A DNA stretch of 64,000 bases, taken from contig JAACMV010000008.1 of the NCBI GenBank assembly GCA_010909725.1, forward strand, positions 558,001-622,000, in the 5' to 3' direction. Position numbers and translations under genes: made by a program. Positions within the stretch are counted from its first letter, which is position 1. The number at the start of each line of letters is the position of its first letter. The DNA comes from Picochlorum sp. 'celeri'. Taxonomy: Eukaryota; Chlorophyta; Trebouxiophyceae. This document shows, piece after piece, positions 35,152-45,634 of this stretch. Under the pieces are notes generated by a model. It was not told where the DNA came from. It searched no databases and saw only the letters and a list, made by a program, of their open reading frames with translations.

Positions 35152-35713
35152 TAATAATCACAATAACGATGCTATTCTCTAAAAAAATTGGCTAATATAA
35201 ACTATGATGGATATATCTGAGACTATAGAGCACAATGGAGAAGACGATTCCTTGTCATGAATGCAGCATGCAATCAATCTCATAGCCTGCCATCCCACAC
35301 AGCATTCTGCGACCAATATTGAACTACAGAGTCACAAATATGTATTTTTTTTATGTCTTCTCCAGATGTGATGATGTACCTCTCAAAGCACTGTCACCCA
35401 CCCACATTCTCCTTGATTAAAAGTTTAAAGCAAATGTTCCCTCATGAGGGGACAGACATTCGGGAGTCGTTCAACGGTTGGTAGCATGTGGCATGGCATG
35501 TGGCTCACATCCGTTGATTTCCACCCCTGACCACTCCGCAATCGCACATACTATTTGTTTATACAACTATATGTGGTGAATACAGACGGATAGATAGTAA
35601 GAGACGTCGTTGGCAAGGGCGAGTGTCGGTTGAGATTTGCGTCGTCACGACCCTTGATACCACAGAAGCAACTCGATCTCTGCAGTATACTATATAATTA
35701 ATTCAATAAAACC
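35152..35713. other. Intergenic, UTP10 to myosin (divergent promoters)
   Basis: A 562-base region between two divergent starts. It should contain both promoters. No gene, RNA or notable repeat is seen. Confidence 0.5.
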
Positions 35714-38700
35714 ATGGATACGATGAAAAAGGGTATGCGCGTGTGGTGGAATACTGCTCACACGCCAGTCTCTGGGGCAGGAGTTTTGTCCACGCGGAAG
35801 AGTCTTGGTAGGCAGCAGGGTAGTGACGGTGAATGGCGGCAAGGTAGCCTTGCAGAAGACTATGATCCGTCGAGTGGATGTACTCGGGTGTGTTGTGATG
35901 ACGGGCAGGTTGTGGAGGTGGCTGTTGTTGAGCCTGCAAACCCAGGGGTGATGGAAAAGGTGGATGACTTGACAGAGCTGTCATTCTTGAATGAGCCAGG
36001 TATTTTGCACGTGCTGAAGGAGAGATATGAAGATTCTATGCTGTACACGCATGCTGGTCCGGTGTTGGTGGCGGTGAATCCTTTCAGAGATGTGGATACG
36101 TTGTATTCCAAGGAGCAGGTGAACAAGTATGTGAAGAGGCCAGCCATGGGGCATCATTCGGACAGTGACGAATACGTGGCTCATATTTTTCTGACAGCGG
36201 ATAAAGCGTTTAAAGAAATGAAGATATCTGGCATGAATCAGAGTATTTTGATCACGGGAGAGAGTGGTGCGGGGAAGACAGAGACGACCAAGTTTGTGAT
36301 GAAGTATGTTGCAGGGCTGGCTGGAGGGTTGGGCATGGAGCATCGGGTTTTGGAGACGAATCCAATCTTGGAGGCGTTTGGAAATGCAAAGACCCTTCAT
36401 AATAACAATAGTAGTCGATTTGGAAAGCTGATTGATATCCATTTTGACGAATCGTATAGAATCTGTGGGGCTTCTATTGAGACATACCTATTGGAAAAGT
36501 CGCGTGTGGTGCATCAATTGAAGGGCGAAAGGAACTATCATATTTTCTATCAGCTGATTCGAGGTGCTTCTCAAGAGATTAAAGATGCATGCAAAATACC
36601 TGACAATCCCGCGTCTGTATTTTCGTATTTGAACAAGAGTGGATGTGATGTGATTGACAAGGTTGATGATGCTCGCAACTTTCATCTCGTGTGTGATGCC
36701 ATGGCTGATATTGGGATTGGAGAGGAGAAGCAGATGGGATTCTGGCAAACATTATCTGCAATATTGTGGCTCGGGAATGTTCGGTTTGAGGCCTTGACGG
36801 ATGATTCAGTGTCTGTTATGGATGATGAGGCACTCGAGCACTCTGCCATATTGCTTGGTGTGTCCAAGGCATGTTTGGCGGGAGCCTTGTCGACCAGGAA
36901 AATGTGTGTTGGTGGTGATGTCATCATGAAAGAGCTGAATATTGAAACTGCTCAAGACGTGAGGGATGCTTTGGCGAAATTCCTGTATGAGGCACAATTC
37001 AGAGACTTGATACATTTGGTGAATGATGCACTTCAGGGGAAAGATGGGCAGTCTGCTGTGTCGAAACTGTCGCTTCTGGATATATATGGATTCGAATGCT
37101 TCAAAGAAAATTCATTCGAGCAGCTGTGTATCAATTATGCGAATGAGCGTTTGCAGCAGCAGTTTGCAGCTCATCTATTCAAGCTGGAACAAGCCATGTA
37201 TGAAGAGGAAGGGGTGGATTGGAAGTATGTGGAGTTTGAGGACAACCAAGCTTGCGTTGATTTGATTGAAAGCAAGCCACCGCAAGGACTTGGGCTGTTG
37301 ACATTGCTGGATGAGGAGTGCTTGTTCCCAAAGGGAACGGATGCATCATTCTCTGAAAAGGTGTGCAAGACTCATTCGGGGCATGGCAAGTTTAGTTTCA
37401 ATGCCAACAAGCCAGGCGACGCATTCACAATCCATCACTATGCTGGACCAGTTTCGTATTCGTCACAACACTTTTTGGATAAAAATAGGGACACCTTGAA
37501 TCCTGATTTGATGAATTTGGTTCAGAGTTCTGAATCGAGATTTGTCTCCATGCTGTCTGGTCACATGGGTGTGGGTGCTCCAAAGGGAGGTAGGAGTGCA
37601 TCAGTTGGTTCACGTTTCAGAGAACAGCTGAAAGTGTTGCTTGAACGATTAGATCAGTCTCAGTTGCACTTTGTGAGGTGTATCAAGCCCAACGCTATGC
37701 AAAAGCCAGAGTGCTTTGACCAAAGCCTCGTCTTGCACCAGCTCAAATGTTGTGGCATTCTCGAGGTTGCAAGAATTGCCCGAGCAGGGTATCCCACCAG
37801 GTACACTCATAATGACTTTGCTGAGCGATACAAGACATTCCTTCCAGTAAGTGCTCGTGAGCGAGAGTCGATGAAGCCTTTGGATATCTGCACTGCTCTG
37901 CTGGATCACTTTGGCATTGATCAGTCCCAGTTTCAGATTGGAAAGACCAAGCTGTTCTTCAGGGCTGGTGTCCTTGGTCATTTGGAAGATCATGTTCTTC
38001 GCGCCACGGATGCATGCTTGACGATTCAGTCTGTGACAAGGATGTATCAATGCAGGCAACCATTCCTGCACATGAGACAGGCATCCATCAATATTCAAGC
38101 ATGCTGGAGGGCACACGAGGCCCAGCTAGCATTCATCGAGCTGAAAAAGCGTCATGTCGCTGCATGTCATATACAATCTGTGTATAAGGCACATAAGATG
38201 CGTGAGGAATTCCAGGAAAAGCTGCGTGCTGCGAGATGCCTTCAAATTTGGTGGAGACAAACTCTTCTCAGGTCAAAAATTGCAGAAAGGATTGCAGCCT
38301 TCAACGCCGAGGAAGAGCAACAACAGCACGAAAAACAGATGATGGAACAAAATATTCAAGAGGAAGAACGTCACGATGCAAGTATGGCTGATCTAGGTGC
38401 CGAATTTAATATGAGTTTGGATGAGATGCGTGACATCCTACAAAAGTACACATCTGGAGTATTAATCGTAGCCCAGCCCAGAGAGCCTGACTCTGCATTA
38501 CAAGAGCTTCAAAGGATTAATGTTGAATTGCAGAAGGAAATTGAAGAGTTGAAAGATGAAAATAATATCCTGATTGACCAGCAAGCAAAGCAGTTGAGTG
38601 CCAAGAAGCATGCTAGAGTTGTTGCCATTACTGCCAATGCATCAGATATGGATTCACCAAGAAGCCAAGACTCGGTGTCAATCATGTCATATAGTGATAC

Positions 38701-39130
38701 AGAAACAGATAATGCATCAAATTTGCAGTCCGCGAAACAGGAATTGTCATTCGGAAGGGCAGGACCGCAAGGTGCTGTGGCAGCACTCAATGCAGAACTT
38801 GCAAAGAAGGGACCAATCTTCAACGATGACGCAGCATTCATTCGGGAAGTACACGAAGGAGTATCATTAGCACCTAACATGGACCCTGATTATGAGATTA
38901 AAAGGCTTCTTGTCCGATATAAAACATGGCATCGCGATTTCAAGAATCGACTCAAGGCCACACAAGCCTCTCTCAGGAAGGGTGCATCAGCAAGCCCAGC
39001 TCCTACATACATGAACAGCAGTGCAAAGCCTTTAGAGGATGCATTGCCCAAAAAGCCAGTGGCCCAAGGTCTTTCTCGTACTTTTAAAAATTTGACTCGT
39101 GTTGGAAAAAGTGCCAAGAATACAATGTAA
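35714..39130 (+). CDS. Myosin heavy chain, class VIII-like
   Basis: An actin-based motor of 1138 residues in a single exon. Order: an N-terminal SH3-like extension (about 1-85), motor domain (about 90-760) with P-loop GESGAGKT at 182-189, switch I NNSSRFGKL, switch II LDIYGFE near 454-460, and the actin-binding and converter region with FVRCIKPN. Three to four IQ motifs follow (about 770-860; for example IQSVTRMYQCRQ and IQSVYKAHKMREEF), then a short coiled coil (about 930-975) and a conserved C-terminal patch DYEIKRLLVRYKTWHRDFKN at about 1056-1075. Motor features such as ALSTRKM, the GLLTLLDEE..FP.GTD segment and this tail patch match plant class VIII rather than XI. Class VIII myosins work near the plasma membrane in endocytosis and at cell plates or plasmodesmata. 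The stop lies 4 bases from that of the convergent gene. Confidence 0.9.
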   Translation: MDTMKKGMRVWWNTAHTPVSGAGVLSTRKSLGRQQGSDGEWRQGSLAEDYDPSSGCTRVCCDDGQVVEVAVVEPANPGVMEKVDDLTELSFLNEPGILHVLKERYEDSMLYTHAGPVLVAVNPFRDVDTLYSKEQVNKYVKRPAMGHHSDSDEYVAHIFLTADKAFKEMKISGMNQSILITGESGAGKTETTKFVMKYVAGLAGGLGMEHRVLETNPILEAFGNAKTLHNNNSSRFGKLIDIHFDESYRICGASIETYLLEKSRVVHQLKGERNYHIFYQLIRGASQEIKDACKIPDNPASVFSYLNKSGCDVIDKVDDARNFHLVCDAMADIGIGEEKQMGFWQTLSAILWLGNVRFEALTDDSVSVMDDEALEHSAILLGVSKACLAGALSTRKMCVGGDVIMKELNIETAQDVRDALAKFLYEAQFRDLIHLVNDALQGKDGQSAVSKLSLLDIYGFECFKENSFEQLCINYANERLQQQFAAHLFKLEQAMYEEEGVDWKYVEFEDNQACVDLIESKPPQGLGLLTLLDEECLFPKGTDASFSEKVCKTHSGHGKFSFNANKPGDAFTIHHYAGPVSYSSQHFLDKNRDTLNPDLMNLVQSSESRFVSMLSGHMGVGAPKGGRSASVGSRFREQLKVLLERLDQSQLHFVRCIKPNAMQKPECFDQSLVLHQLKCCGILEVARIARAGYPTRYTHNDFAERYKTFLPVSARERESMKPLDICTALLDHFGIDQSQFQIGKTKLFFRAGVLGHLEDHVLRATDACLTIQSVTRMYQCRQPFLHMRQASINIQACWRAHEAQLAFIELKKRHVAACHIQSVYKAHKMREEFQEKLRAARCLQIWWRQTLLRSKIAERIAAFNAEEEQQQHEKQMMEQNIQEEERHDASMADLGAEFNMSLDEMRDILQKYTSGVLIVAQPREPDSALQELQRINVELQKEIEELKDENNILIDQQAKQLSAKKHARVVAITANASDMDSPRSQDSVSIMSYSDTETDNASNLQSAKQELSFGRAGPQGAVAALNAELAKKGPIFNDDAAFIREVHEGVSLAPNMDPDYEIKRLLVRYKTWHRDFKNRLKATQASLRKGASASPAPTYMNSSAKPLEDALPKKPVAQGLSRTFKNLTRVGKSAKNTM

Positions 39131-39134
39131 ACAT

Positions 39135-40577
39135 TTACTGCTTTTTAAAATCACGACGACTAAAATTCATAGTATTGTTGTGTGTACCTCCATGTTGCTG
39201 CTGAGGAAGAGCCCCCTGCGATGATGATGACGGTGGATCCCCAGAAAAATCTTGTTGTCGTATGATATTTGCCGGAATCCCGGTTGCTTCGAATGGAACC
39301 CCGTTTGACACGGGCATCATGTTTGGATACGGCATGGCTTGATGATGAAACACAGGCCGGATCAACTCTGGTACACCATGGGATCCTGATGATGTAGGAA
39401 TTGGCGCCTGCATCCCCCCAAACATGCCTTGAGCGCGAGGAAATGGTCTTCCAAACATGGCCATTTGCTGATATTGCTGCTGCTGCTGGAGCATCTGTAT
39501 CTGTGACCTCATTCTCTCAGCATCCAGTATCCGTTGCTGTTCAACACTCATACCACCAGGAATATTGCCACCAGGAAAGGATCCCCCATACTGACCTGAC
39601 ATATGATGCATAGGAGGCTGTGATCTGAGCATTTGATACGGGTGATAATACCCTTGAGGCATGCTGTGCCTTTGCTGCAAAATCTCAGAGGCTCTCTGAA
39701 GAATATCATGTTGCAGTGGCTGCTGCTGCTGCTGCTGCTGCTGTGGAACAGTTCCCGTCACCACATCAGGTGCTCGTTTCGGCATTGCCTGCATCCCAGG
39801 TAGACCAATATGATCGGATCGTCGTTTTCGTATTCCTGGAGAACGCCCCTGCCGAGCTGCCGAAGCAGCTCGAAGAACAGGGCTAAGTGCCCCCTCCGCC
39901 ACATCCTCCATCTTCTTCTCATCCCCCACCTTTTTCTTCTTGATTGCAATCGGGGCTATATTAGACATGACCTTTTTCGACCTCTGATCGACAAGACTAT
40001 CCTCGTCGTCACTACTACTACTACTGCTGCTGCTACTGCTGCTGCTGCTGCTGCTGCTGGATGAACTACTGCTAGATGAACTATTGCTCCCCCTCTGCAC
40101 ATTCCCACGCTCCTTCCTCTGTTGAATAAAATCCTGTTTCATCTTCTGACGAACACAATATCTCTTATGAAATCGTTCACGCCCCTTCTCAACCACCTGT
40201 CCACAAAGAATGCACCTGACCAAATCAGTACAATATCCACCATCCATACCCTCACGCAACACCTCCCTCTCAACCCCCTTGGACCATTCCCTAATAGCAG
40301 AAATATCCTTTTTCGATCTCTCAATATCCTCCGTCGTCAATACGACACCCTCAGCATTCCCCCTGATCTCTTCTTCATGTCGACCATTCTCCTCAGTCCC
40401 GGCAAGATTGATATCCCCTTTCCTCCCTCCATCCTCATTCAAATCCGTCTCCAACACATCATGAAATGTATGATAAAGAAAATCAGTCCCCAGATCGGGA
40501 AATAACGACTGCAACTCATACGGCAGACCCTTGACCTCTTCAGCCAATTCAACTCTCAAGCGATTCACAGTCTCCAT
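39135..40577 (-). CDS. Ser/Gln-rich nuclear protein with a CCHC zinc finger (SGF73/ATXN7-like?)
   Basis: A 480-residue low-complexity protein. A single compact motif VRCILCGQVVEKGRERFHKR followed by YC (about residues 119-140) gives a C-x2-C-x12-H-x3-C arrangement, like the first zinc finger of ataxin-7/SGF73, the anchor of the SAGA deubiquitinase module. The rest is a Ser run of nearly 30 residues followed by an acidic patch, a Lys-rich patch, a Gln run (8), then a Gln/Met/Pro/Gly-rich C-terminal half typical of transcription co-regulators. The second, SCA7 finger of true ataxin-7 is not evident, so the assignment is tentative; a general chromatin or RNA-associated factor is the alternative. 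Its 3' end meets that of the myosin gene within 4 bases. Confidence 0.55.
   Translation of the reverse strand: METVNRLRVELAEEVKGLPYELQSLFPDLGTDFLYHTFHDVLETDLNEDGGRKGDINLAGTEENGRHEEEIRGNAEGVVLTTEDIERSKKDISAIREWSKGVEREVLREGMDGGYCTDLVRCILCGQVVEKGRERFHKRYCVRQKMKQDFIQQRKERGNVQRGSNSSSSSSSSSSSSSSSSSSSSSSSSDDEDSLVDQRSKKVMSNIAPIAIKKKKVGDEKKMEDVAEGALSPVLRAASAARQGRSPGIRKRRSDHIGLPGMQAMPKRAPDVVTGTVPQQQQQQQQPLQHDILQRASEILQQRHSMPQGYYHPYQMLRSQPPMHHMSGQYGGSFPGGNIPGGMSVEQQRILDAERMRSQIQMLQQQQQYQQMAMFGRPFPRAQGMFGGMQAPIPTSSGSHGVPELIRPVFHHQAMPYPNMMPVSNGVPFEATGIPANIIRQQDFSGDPPSSSSQGALPQQQHGGTHNNTMNFSRRDFKKQ
39718..39742. repeat. CTG/CAG microsatellite (Gln run)
   Basis: Eight consecutive CTG triplets on the plus strand, read as CAG codons on the minus strand, encode a run of eight Gln in the zinc-finger protein. 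Such runs change length easily. Confidence 0.8.
40006..40085. repeat. Imperfect CTG/CTA trinucleotide repeat (Ser run)
   Basis: A run of CTA and CTG triplets on the plus strand, AGC and AGT codons on the minus strand, encodes most of the long Ser run before the acidic patch. The mixture of Ser codons shows that the homopolymer is partly old or selected at the protein level. Confidence 0.8.
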
Positions 40578-40931
40578 ACTCGCTCACCCTTCCTATACTG
40601 GTATATCAACGTGCGCAATACCATATACATGCCCCTGCTAGCAATATCTCCGCGGTGTATCCCGACGTCAATGGTACCATGGCATGGAGCCCAGCATAAG
40701 ACACATGTTCCTCTTCACTCGTTCTCCTTTTCCTATTTCCATACAGGATAATGCATATAGGCAATGTTACATTGTTTTAAGATGAATAGACTGGCGTCAA
40801 AAGGGGTGTTGCATGCATGAAGACATCTCAACTAAAGATATGAACCCAAAGTACTTCGGGATTTGGGCGCCACCGTTTCGTATTTTTGAAATAGAAAATT
40901 CCTTCCCCCTATTAATTAATGTGCATAGGGT
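40578..40931. other. Intergenic, zinc-finger gene to small membrane protein
   Basis: Upstream region of the minus-strand zinc-finger gene and 3' flank of the next small gene. No gene or repeat is seen. Confidence 0.45.
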
Positions 40932-41183
40932 TCACGTCACGGATGAACTTCCTCCCAGAGCTGCCCCATGTGCATAGAATAAGACGGAGACTGCGATGCC
41001 ACCAATAACCCAATTTCTAGCTACAGGGTGATTTTTTAATGCTATTCCTGCCAATGGGATTGCCGGGGCGAGGGCGATTGGCCACAATTGCATGTAATTG
41101 GCTTTGTTGTAATCTCTTTTAAACACTGCGTTGTTCATCTCTCTTTTAGAGGACTCGAGCCCTGCATTTTCAGATGATTTCAT
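40932..41183 (-). CDS. Small membrane protein, unknown
   Basis: An 83-residue protein from the ATG at 41183. The hydrophilic N-terminus (MKSSENAGLESSKREMNNAV) is followed by two hydrophobic segments at about 31-48 (LWPIALAPAIPLAGIAL) and 57-75 (WVIGGIAVSVLFYAHGAAL), so it probably crosses a membrane twice. No leader of the secretory type is present. The layout resembles small subunits of mitochondrial or plastid complexes, but I do not recognise a family. It is short and lacks independent support. Confidence 0.45.
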   Translation of the reverse strand: MKSSENAGLESSKREMNNAVFKRDYNKANYMQLWPIALAPAIPLAGIALKNHPVARNWVIGGIAVSVLFYAHGAALGGSSSVT

Positions 41184-41410
41184 GTCATCAAAAATATATA
41201 GCAAGCAAGCATGCGGGATGTCCTGGTGGTGTGACAGTAAAGAACAACTACTTTTTCAAAATGAGTGCTGCCAAGAGAGCAGCGGGCATCATTAGGTAGT
41301 AGCATCTCCACCCCCATGCTGCTGCTAGGAGAAAGTAAGGAAAACGTGCTTTTTACAGTTGGGATCGAACTCATTCTACTACCTATATATACGAATCTTG
41401 ATCTTGCATA

Positions 41411-44400
41411 TCATTCATGATGGTGGATGATTTGGGGCCGGGTTTGGACAATGTGCACTCTTCCTGTTTGGTCAATGACTCCTTCAATGTCTTGGGGAGA
41501 GCCGCATGCTGCCTCAATGTCCTGAGCAATCGTGATGAGGGACTCTATCACCGACTGTCTGTAGTCGTCATTCCAAATGATTCGCTCATCTGCGTATGAT
41601 AGTGCTTTGGATGTGTATCCTGTGATGGGGATTGGGACCGAGCTGTATAATCCTGCTCCAGCAAATTCTTGCAAGTCCTCTCCGTTTGAATCAGAGCGGG
41701 CCATGAGAAGCATCATACCGCCCGTATCTTCTCTGTCGCAGTACAGCGCGTGGGTTTTGGATGGATATGTCGTGATATCAATAGATGCATCATTCTGAGC
41801 GAAACTGAGTGCCCTGCCAGGGAAATTTCCAACCAGAGCTTCTCCCATGCCGAGGACAAGTTCACCATGAACACAGCCTGGTGCGCCTGTGATTGGATCT
41901 GATGTGTGCAACACAAACGAATATTGGGCAGGAATAAGCTCTTGAAGTAATACCGACATGTATAGTGCATCGTCTGGGATGTTCATGGTTTGACGGCTCA
42001 ACCATGCTCTGTCATTCCAGACAGAGGCCCAGACATGGCAGATGCCTTTCCAGATGGATGACCATTCAGGGCTGGATGGTGATGAAATGGTCAACTGGGA
42101 TTCATGCATCTCTTCTATCCTTTTCGATACTTCTTTGAACATGTCTTCTGGGACCTGAAGCTCGTCTGAAATGATCTGCCTGAGTTCTGCCAGTTCTGCA
42201 GGGATTCCTGCCCCAGGTTTTGCGTGTGCCAGCTGCGATGTGAGAGTCTCAATCCTTTGTCGAATCTGCGTGTTGGAGGAATCCTCTAAAACTTTATCAA
42301 ATGTTCCATACGGAATCGCCAGGCTTTTGGGGATGCGTATGGATGGAATGTTGAAGAGTGTGTGGAGGTTTAATGCTTTACCTCCCACTGTGTTTTCTGA
42401 AAAGGATGGCTGCTCCAGAGACCACGTTGAGGATGGTGTGATGGCTGCCTTGAAGGTCTTCATTGTCGTTGGTGCAGAAGAATCTCCTCCTGATGAAGAC
42501 TGTGCCGTGCCTACTTCTGCAGGTGAGACAAGGACTGTGCCAGTGCCATCAACAGATGCCTGCACATGCTCTGTTTCCTCTGCCAAACCTTTGATGGCTT
42601 CCAGAGTCGATGCATCAAAGCATGTTGCTAACAATACAGACTGAGCTCTTGCTCGAATGGCGATATGAGAGAGGACGTCTGTTGCTTGGCCTGTTATAAT
42701 GCATTCCACATTCTCTGGAATATCCTCATTCCCTGTGAGTTTATCAACCACAAATATTGTTGGCTCTTCAATCGTTGCTCCTTGGATGGAATCGAGATTA
42801 TCCAAACATTGCAGTTTACCAACTCGTGATCCAGCTATGCCTGAACTCACAATCTCCCAGGATCCCATGTCTGCATCCTGTCGAATGTGGCCCGACACGT
42901 GCTGCAACATGGGGCCTAGCACCGCAAGGCTCTGTCCACGAACAACTTCCTCGGAGAAATTCAGAATATAATTCTCTTCTATAGAGCATTTTTTTCCAAA
43001 ACTGTCTGCATACGGTTGCACGTGTGTGGTGATTGAATCTGCATAATCCTCCAGGCTGACCATGAGAGTGTCTGCTGCTGCTAGTGCCTGTCGCGCCCAT
43101 GAACATCCAGACCATCGAGGAGATTCATCAAATACTCGCCTCCAAAAAGCATGCGCATTTTGTAACACGTCACTTTCACACGATATGGTTGCGTTTGAGA
43201 GAACCATACTCACGATATTGATCAAATCGTCAGCAGAGAGACTGGCTTTATCCATTCGTTCAACAAGTACTCTAAAATATGAGTCCAGGGCAATATCGAG
43301 CAACAGAATATCTCGGGAGCACCCTGGAGTACCTTTCCAATACCCTGATAGACGTTGACGTATTTCAACAATCTTTCCTGGAGCCCACCAGGCATCTCTA
43401 TTAGACAAGAGGTCACCAATCATCCAGGAGAGTTCCCCATCCAGGTTGCCCCTGACCATTTCATATGCAACATCCAGATCGGCGCCCGCATGTGTCGTTT
43501 TCAATATCCACAGATAATGTTTCATAGAATCTATCAACTGTGGTAAATGGAATGGGTTGGGATTAATGGGATGGTCCATCTGCGACAGGTATTCTGGAGT
43601 GATTCTGCCATTCTCCCATGCCACCCTCCAAAACTCCCCCATGTCTCCTGTGTGCAAAAATGCCAAATACGCCTCACAAATCGTCACATCTTCCGGTGTT
43701 GTGTTTGTGTGAAGCTTTTGATGCCATGACTCGAGAAACACATCCTCTATTCCTGGTCGATGCCCCTCACGAATGCCATGCTGTCTCATAATGTGCAGAA
43801 TCCCCATTCGAATATCATCCCCATTGCCTCCTCCACGTGGCAGCGTCCCCAGGGATAGGCGTGCGAAATGGCGAGAGAGAGGATCTGGCGCATTACAGCA
43901 CAAATTCGCCATCTTCTGTGCCAACACTTTCTGAGCGTGAGCAGCGTCCTTTGACTGGTAATTTGACCCTTTATACCATGGCAGCACCTTCATGGATGAA
44001 CACCGCAACCATGTGAAAATGAAACCCATCCCACGTGGACCAGCAGCAATGGCTGCATCTACTAGAGACGTTGCAAGATTTACTCGATCAAACAGAGACC
44101 ATCGTTCGTACTCAGTCTCCGCAGCAAACACCTTTGTTATAATCTCCTCCACACCAGGTGGCTTCAAATACACTACAAAATCACCAGCTCCGTTACTGAT
44201 CCATTTCTCTCCTTCCTTTAAAACAAACACAATCTTAGAAGGACATGAGGCGGATGGAAAATGAATGATAACCCGACCATCCGGATCGAGTGCTGTTTGC
44301 ACAGCAAGGTCATCCACTTGCACCGTCCCATCTGGTCTGAACTCCTCAGGCACCAACTCCCAATCATTCATCGCCCAATGCACCCGTAAATCAGTTCTAG

Positions 44401-44935
44401 ACGAATCTGAAGCTTGAATAATGACAGTGTACGTGTCACCATCGGTCAAAGCCTGAATATTAATGCCCACAGATTCTTCGGAGACCATGGATAAGACCTC
44501 CTGCTCAGCAGCAGTGGGCGCTGATGCCCGAATTCTCCGCACCGATCGCTTCAAAATCGCATTTCCTGTATCCAGCAGAATATTCATCAGTATCATGTAG
44601 GGATATTTGTGCCAAATATGATCACGAGGCAATGCTGGGCAGGCTTTCCCGCAAGACAACAGGAAACACACCCCACATGTCGGAACGACATCGTAACGAC
44701 GATAGCCGACCAATTCATGGACAATTTCGGACAAATCAGCGCACGTACGGTGTACATAAAAATCATTCGTTCGATATCGTCTATCAAAAACCCCTGGTAT
44801 GGATACTGGGCTCAGCCGTGACTGCCGAGTCAGAAGACCTAACTGCACATGTCCTCTGATGGCACTGCGGCCACATCCTATCCTTGGGTGATCATACGTT
44901 GAAAATATCATTACTTGGTATTTCAAAAGTACCAT
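41411..44935 (-). CDS. GWD: Alpha-glucan water dikinase (starch phosphorylation)
   Basis: Transfers the beta-phosphate of ATP to glucosyl residues of starch, opening granules for degradation. The frame encodes 1174 residues; plant GWD1 has about 1400. From about residue 150: one CBM45-like glucan-binding region (DLRVHWAMNDWELVPEEFRP), the long conserved middle (GHRPGIEDVFLESWHQKLHTNTTPED), the phosphohistidine domain TDVLSHIAIRARA (catalytic His), and the C-terminal nucleotide-binding domain with GGKALNLHTL, LMARSDSNGEDLQEFAGAG and the terminal VDQTGRVHIVQTRPQ-like segment. The first 110 or so residues, up to KYPYMILMNILL, look unlike GWD and contain several Cys, so the true start could be at an internal Met or an upstream exon may exist. 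The tandem CBM45 arrangement seems reduced to one. PWD is less likely because no CBM20 is present. Confidence 0.88.
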   Translation of the reverse strand: MVLLKYQVMIFSTYDHPRIGCGRSAIRGHVQLGLLTRQSRLSPVSIPGVFDRRYRTNDFYVHRTCADLSEIVHELVGYRRYDVVPTCGVCFLLSCGKACPALPRDHIWHKYPYMILMNILLDTGNAILKRSVRRIRASAPTAAEQEVLSMVSEESVGINIQALTDGDTYTVIIQASDSSRTDLRVHWAMNDWELVPEEFRPDGTVQVDDLAVQTALDPDGRVIIHFPSASCPSKIVFVLKEGEKWISNGAGDFVVYLKPPGVEEIITKVFAAETEYERWSLFDRVNLATSLVDAAIAAGPRGMGFIFTWLRCSSMKVLPWYKGSNYQSKDAAHAQKVLAQKMANLCCNAPDPLSRHFARLSLGTLPRGGGNGDDIRMGILHIMRQHGIREGHRPGIEDVFLESWHQKLHTNTTPEDVTICEAYLAFLHTGDMGEFWRVAWENGRITPEYLSQMDHPINPNPFHLPQLIDSMKHYLWILKTTHAGADLDVAYEMVRGNLDGELSWMIGDLLSNRDAWWAPGKIVEIRQRLSGYWKGTPGCSRDILLLDIALDSYFRVLVERMDKASLSADDLINIVSMVLSNATISCESDVLQNAHAFWRRVFDESPRWSGCSWARQALAAADTLMVSLEDYADSITTHVQPYADSFGKKCSIEENYILNFSEEVVRGQSLAVLGPMLQHVSGHIRQDADMGSWEIVSSGIAGSRVGKLQCLDNLDSIQGATIEEPTIFVVDKLTGNEDIPENVECIITGQATDVLSHIAIRARAQSVLLATCFDASTLEAIKGLAEETEHVQASVDGTGTVLVSPAEVGTAQSSSGGDSSAPTTMKTFKAAITPSSTWSLEQPSFSENTVGGKALNLHTLFNIPSIRIPKSLAIPYGTFDKVLEDSSNTQIRQRIETLTSQLAHAKPGAGIPAELAELRQIISDELQVPEDMFKEVSKRIEEMHESQLTISSPSSPEWSSIWKGICHVWASVWNDRAWLSRQTMNIPDDALYMSVLLQELIPAQYSFVLHTSDPITGAPGCVHGELVLGMGEALVGNFPGRALSFAQNDASIDITTYPSKTHALYCDREDTGGMMLLMARSDSNGEDLQEFAGAGLYSSVPIPITGYTSKALSYADERIIWNDDYRQSVIESLITIAQDIEAACGSPQDIEGVIDQTGRVHIVQTRPQIIHHHE

Positions 44936-45634
44936 GGAAGATGGCAGAGGGCAGAATGTGTATCAGATGGTGGTGCAGTGTCATCAAAGGGTATGTATCT
45001 TGAAGATTACATTGTACTGTTGTGTGGAGAGCTTTGTAGGTCACCTTCCTTGCTTTGAAAAGGTTGAACCTATGCAATCATACGTCTTGAACGCATGACA
45101 TCTGCTACCATGGGAATATCTGAACACTGAGCAGGCCATCCGTGAATGTGGATGGCTGGAATTGTCAAGTCTTCTTGCTCACTCCAGTTGGAGATGTGGT
45201 GAACTGGTTTCATCACAAGGTTTTGCGTACTCTTGCTATCAGCAAAATACAACCGAATGTACTAACCTAAAGCATTGCCATGTTCTCTGTGCTAATGGTG
45301 TCATTGCGCGTACAACCCCTCTGACAGATGATTTTCCAATCCACCCAAGCACAAGAAGAAGAAGAAGGTACCCTCTTCCATTGGAGAAATCAGACGAAGC
45401 TTCCATACTTGCTCGTGGCAATCTTTCCAGCTGACACGTGTTCTCTCATCTGTCCGAGTCAATATAACACAGTTGACTCGAGAACAACCAGCGTAATGAA
45501 AATATCGCATAATAAGTACATGATATTCCTTGGTGGACAGTGTGTACAAAACCTTTACAAAAATCCCATTATAAATCCCTCACCATATCTCTCGAAAGCC
45601 CATTGTACTACCGTATTTCATACTGAATCTCAGC
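44936..45634. other. Intergenic, glucan water dikinase to secreted Cys-rich protein
   Basis: About 700 bases between divergent genes. Short open frames of 60-126 codons overlap on both strands, but none has a recognisable feature. An upstream exon of the dikinase could be hidden here; I could not define one. Confidence 0.4.

Noticed and set aside
41330..41385. tRNA-like T-loop (GTTCGATCCC on the minus strand)
   Set aside because: The bases around the loop do not pair as a five-base T stem, and no acceptor, D or anticodon arms can be drawn.
44936..45634. Small genes on either strand (60-126 codons)
   Set aside because: Several frames overlap one another, none has a signal peptide, domain or conserved-looking segment.
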